Shown: piece by piece, positions 53,170 through 55,289 of the stretch
Position numbering within the stretch: the first letter of the stretch is position 1
How the letters are laid out: each line of letters begins with the position of its first letter
Assembly (NCBI RefSeq): GCF_004359215.1
Contig: NC_090611.1
Coordinates: 2,173,530-2,228,818, forward strand
Length of the DNA: 55,289 nt
From: Bremia lactucae
Lineage: Eukaryota > Oomycota > Peronosporomycetes > Peronosporales > Peronosporaceae
Direction: 5' to 3'
The notes under the pieces: generated by a model
Told to the model about the DNA's origin: nothing
Database searches by the model: none
What the model saw: the letters and a program-made list of their open reading frames with translations, nothing else
Translations under genes and position numbers: made by a program

Positions 53170-54300
53170 CCTCAATATTGATTGGGCTCGTTTCTCCCAT
53201 CTCTCCGATCATCACCGGGATTTGGCTGAGCGCATTGCGCAGGGACTTGGTGAACAAGCCCTGGCCATGCTCTTGAAAAGTCCTCCCGAGCAACATGTTG
53301 CTCAGGTGGAGCAGTTTGAGAGGAATTCGTGTCTGGACAGCGAAGGGTCGTGTCCGAGGCTCAGAGCCATGTGGCGGCGGAGTCCATCGTTTAGACTCAG
53401 GATAAGCTGAGGCGTGAGCAGGCTCGAAGCGAGGCTCTCAACAGGACCGTTGAGATGCTCTCGGCCCGGCTGCATCAGCCGAGGCTCATTCGGATGGACC
53501 CGCCCAAGTTCGATGGAACTGCATCGCACACGATTGACCACTGGCTGTTAGCCGTGGAGCGATACGGTGTGGAGCAGCTCATCGAGGACGACAGGCGGAT
53601 GGTGATGTACGCCATGTCGCATCTGCTCGGTGTGACCTCAAAAAAGGCTTCCTCGTCGCTTATGGCAGACGGAAAGGCTTTCCCTACATAGAGGAATCTT
53701 TAAGGAAAAGATTAGCTCCATGTACCAGCCGTCGAACAGCGATGTGTTGCTTCAGGTGCGCTTATATGGAGTGCGACATGCGAAGCGATCTATGTGCAGG
53801 AGATGCGCTCGCTGTCGACTTGTATTACCGTAGGTCCGATTCTGGAGCCCATTAAGTAGCCCACGTTTATGAACGGACTACGGCACGGCCCATCCCGACA
53901 GGCCTTTTCGAAAAGGTGCCGTCAACGATGGAAGAGGCAATCCAAATTGTTTTAGTTGAGGAGGAATCCTACCACAGGGCCTCGGTTACAGCTTGGTATA
54001 AGCCGTCGGCCGAGAGGTTCAGATGCCACTTCCATGGAGTTGAGGAATGCAAACGTTTTCTGTCTTAATGCGGCAAGCGCAGCCATATGATGGCTCGCTG
54101 TTATGCCAGGTCCTGATGGCTCGCTGCTATGCCAGGGTCCATGCTGGTGCAAAGACGCCCAGCAAGAAGACTCTCTACCCGAAGTATGATGGCAAGGACC
54201 AGTTTGCGAGACGCATAAGTTCTGCATCGACCACTGAGGGTTCGGGAAGTGCAGGAGCGCAAAAGGAGCGGGATGCTCTACTGATGCGGACTCTGAAGCT
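53170..54300 (+). pseudogene. Gypsy gag, right-end LTR-A element
   Basis: It starts MSLNIDWARFSHLSDHHRDL with QALAMLLKSPPEQHVAQVEQ. It is then frameshifted to DPPKFDGTASHTIDHWLLAV (53,500-53,560), YAMSHLLGV and YVQEMRSL. The knuckle region near 54,060-54,130 is degenerate and locally duplicated (MARCYAR-like words twice). Better preserved at the N-terminus than in the nested element. Confidence 0.75.
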
Positions 54301-54326
54301 ACTTTTAAGTACAGAGTTATGAAAAA

Positions 54327-54700
54327 ATGGGTAGCATTTTTTCATCCTTGAGGTCTCAAATTTCGGACGTCAACCTGCTGGTTTATAGCGCTCGAGTACG
54401 ATGCTATGACCATCTAATGGCCCTTCTCGTGGATTTGGGTGCATCACAGAATTTTGTAAAGCTCGCGGCTCTAAAACACACCGGCAATGTTGGCAAGCGA
54501 GAAGAGGCGACCGTTCGTTTAGCGAACAGCGCGCTCGTAAAGTCTGAGGGAGTTCAACTAGAACTCGCCTTCCTTTTTACTGACATCTCTTGTAAATAGA
54601 AGTTCACAGTGCAAGGTAAGGAGAGTCCTTATGATCTCATCCTAGGCATGTCATGGTTTCAAAACACCAACCATGGATAGACTGGCGTACACGCACAGTT
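54327..54700 (+). pseudogene. Gypsy retropepsin, right-end LTR-A element
   Basis: LLVDLGASQNFVKLAALKH has Leu in place of Ser in the D-S-G triad, so the protease should be inactive. The later SPYDLILGM is followed by a frameshift at about 54,655. A stop at 54,597 separates the parts, at the same place as in the nested element. Confidence 0.72.
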
Positions 54701-55289
54701 GCGAACTCTACGCAGGATACCAGAAATGATGTGCTACGGCGAGAGGCGTATGCAAACTGATGTCGTGTCAAACACAGTTGAGGGTGCGTTAACGGGAAGT
54801 CAAACGTCACCAAGTCCTACCCAGCTCGTGGAGACTGGGGAAGTGAAAAAGGCAATGACAAGTAGTCATGTGTCCCATAGTCCTGCACAGAGCTGAAATC
54901 CTGTGACAGTAGATAGCGAGCTGACAGGAAGTCAAGCGTCGCAAGAACCGGCACAGAGTCTAGAGCCTGGTGCGGTTGTAAAGGGTGCTTACGCGAGAGA
55001 GCAACGGCGCCCGATTCCCAGTCAAAGGTCGTAGTGACTCGAAGAACAAGTACCCGACAGATTAGGACGACCAAAGGCATATCTAAAGGAGTGACCTTTG
55101 GATCAGTTCCTATCAAAGAAGACCGTCAAGGACAAAATTGCGGAGGCATTTTCAGTTGAGGTGCTCCAGTAAGTCTTTAAATCTGCCAAGGATATAGTTA
55201 AACTCCCGGAGATCTTGTGTGATCTGTTCCTTGCCGAATTAAGGGAAGGAATGATCCACGAAATAGTCACGTCAGTCCCAGAAGAGGAT
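54701..55289 (+). pseudogene. Protease to RT linker, cut by window end
   Basis: Matches 32,540-33,100 (SQSKVVVTRR/RTSTRQIRT and FGSVPIKED words). The RT itself lies beyond the window. Confidence 0.65.

Noticed and set aside
1..55289. tRNA or rRNA genes, secreted RXLR or CRN effector genes
   Set aside because: I scanned for cloverleaf-like arms with A/B boxes and for signal peptide plus RXLR or LFLAK patterns while reading and saw none that I could support; a covariance-model or HMM search would be needed to exclude them.

Overview
The window looks like a gene-poor chromosome stretch of a plant-pathogenic oomycete, most likely a downy mildew or Phytophthora relative. The evidence is spliceosomal introns of about 47-68 bp, a compact five-gene-scale island of ordinary eukaryotic housekeeping genes, and about 43 kb of nested, decayed Ty3/gypsy LTR retrotransposons. 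The species assignment is inference; the eukaryotic nature and the element classes are read from the sequence.

Layout. (1) 1-12.1 kb: retrotransposon sea. Decayed gypsy fragments and a solo LTR (1-3.09 kb) are followed by composite copy 1 (3.09-11.3 kb): a plus-strand 5' LTR and gag, fused head-on to a minus-strand gypsy element (gag-protease-RT-RNase H-integrase reading leftwards from 10.8 kb). A truncated LTR then runs right up to the first host gene. (2) 12.13-23.31 kb: gene island. It holds a C-terminal-motor kinesin-14 (minus, nine exons), Rab GDP-dissociation inhibitor (minus), a FANCE-like Fanconi anaemia core subunit (plus, three exons), and an RME-8/DNAJC13-like N-terminal protein that ends in a cytochrome b5-like domain (minus, two exons). 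(3) 23.3-26 kb: intergenic sequence with a 1.1 kb terminal-inverted-repeat element of Mutator-like type. (4) 26.0-43.7 kb: composite copy 2, with the same head-on architecture as copy 1, split by a complete nested LTR-A family gypsy element at 30,385-39,459. The nested element carries a 1,766-bp direct duplication around a single N at 34,416. (5) 43.7-55.3 kb: more mosaic gypsy elements, ending inside another LTR-A element that starts at 52,581.

Three LTR families recur and are named here for convenience: LTR-A (about 530-555 bp, starts TGTAACGGGC, ends near GCCTACA), LTR-B (B1 about 440-450 bp, B2 about 495 bp; both primed from a TGGTAGCAC site) and LTR-C (about 385 bp, ends GCTCCGCTACA). 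All coding parts of the retroelements are interrupted by stops and frameshifts, so none looks autonomous.

The most interesting pattern is that at least two different gypsy lineages carry an extra reading frame on the strand opposite to pol, lying between the integrase and the 3' LTR. It has a Ser/Pro/Ala-rich N-terminal part and a coiled-coil C-terminal part. Also notable are a 3.1 kb near-identical block shared by two otherwise diverged composite copies, a 65-bp near-perfect palindrome, a 156-bp copia RT fragment captured in a gypsy RT, and the RME-8/cytochrome b5 fusion.
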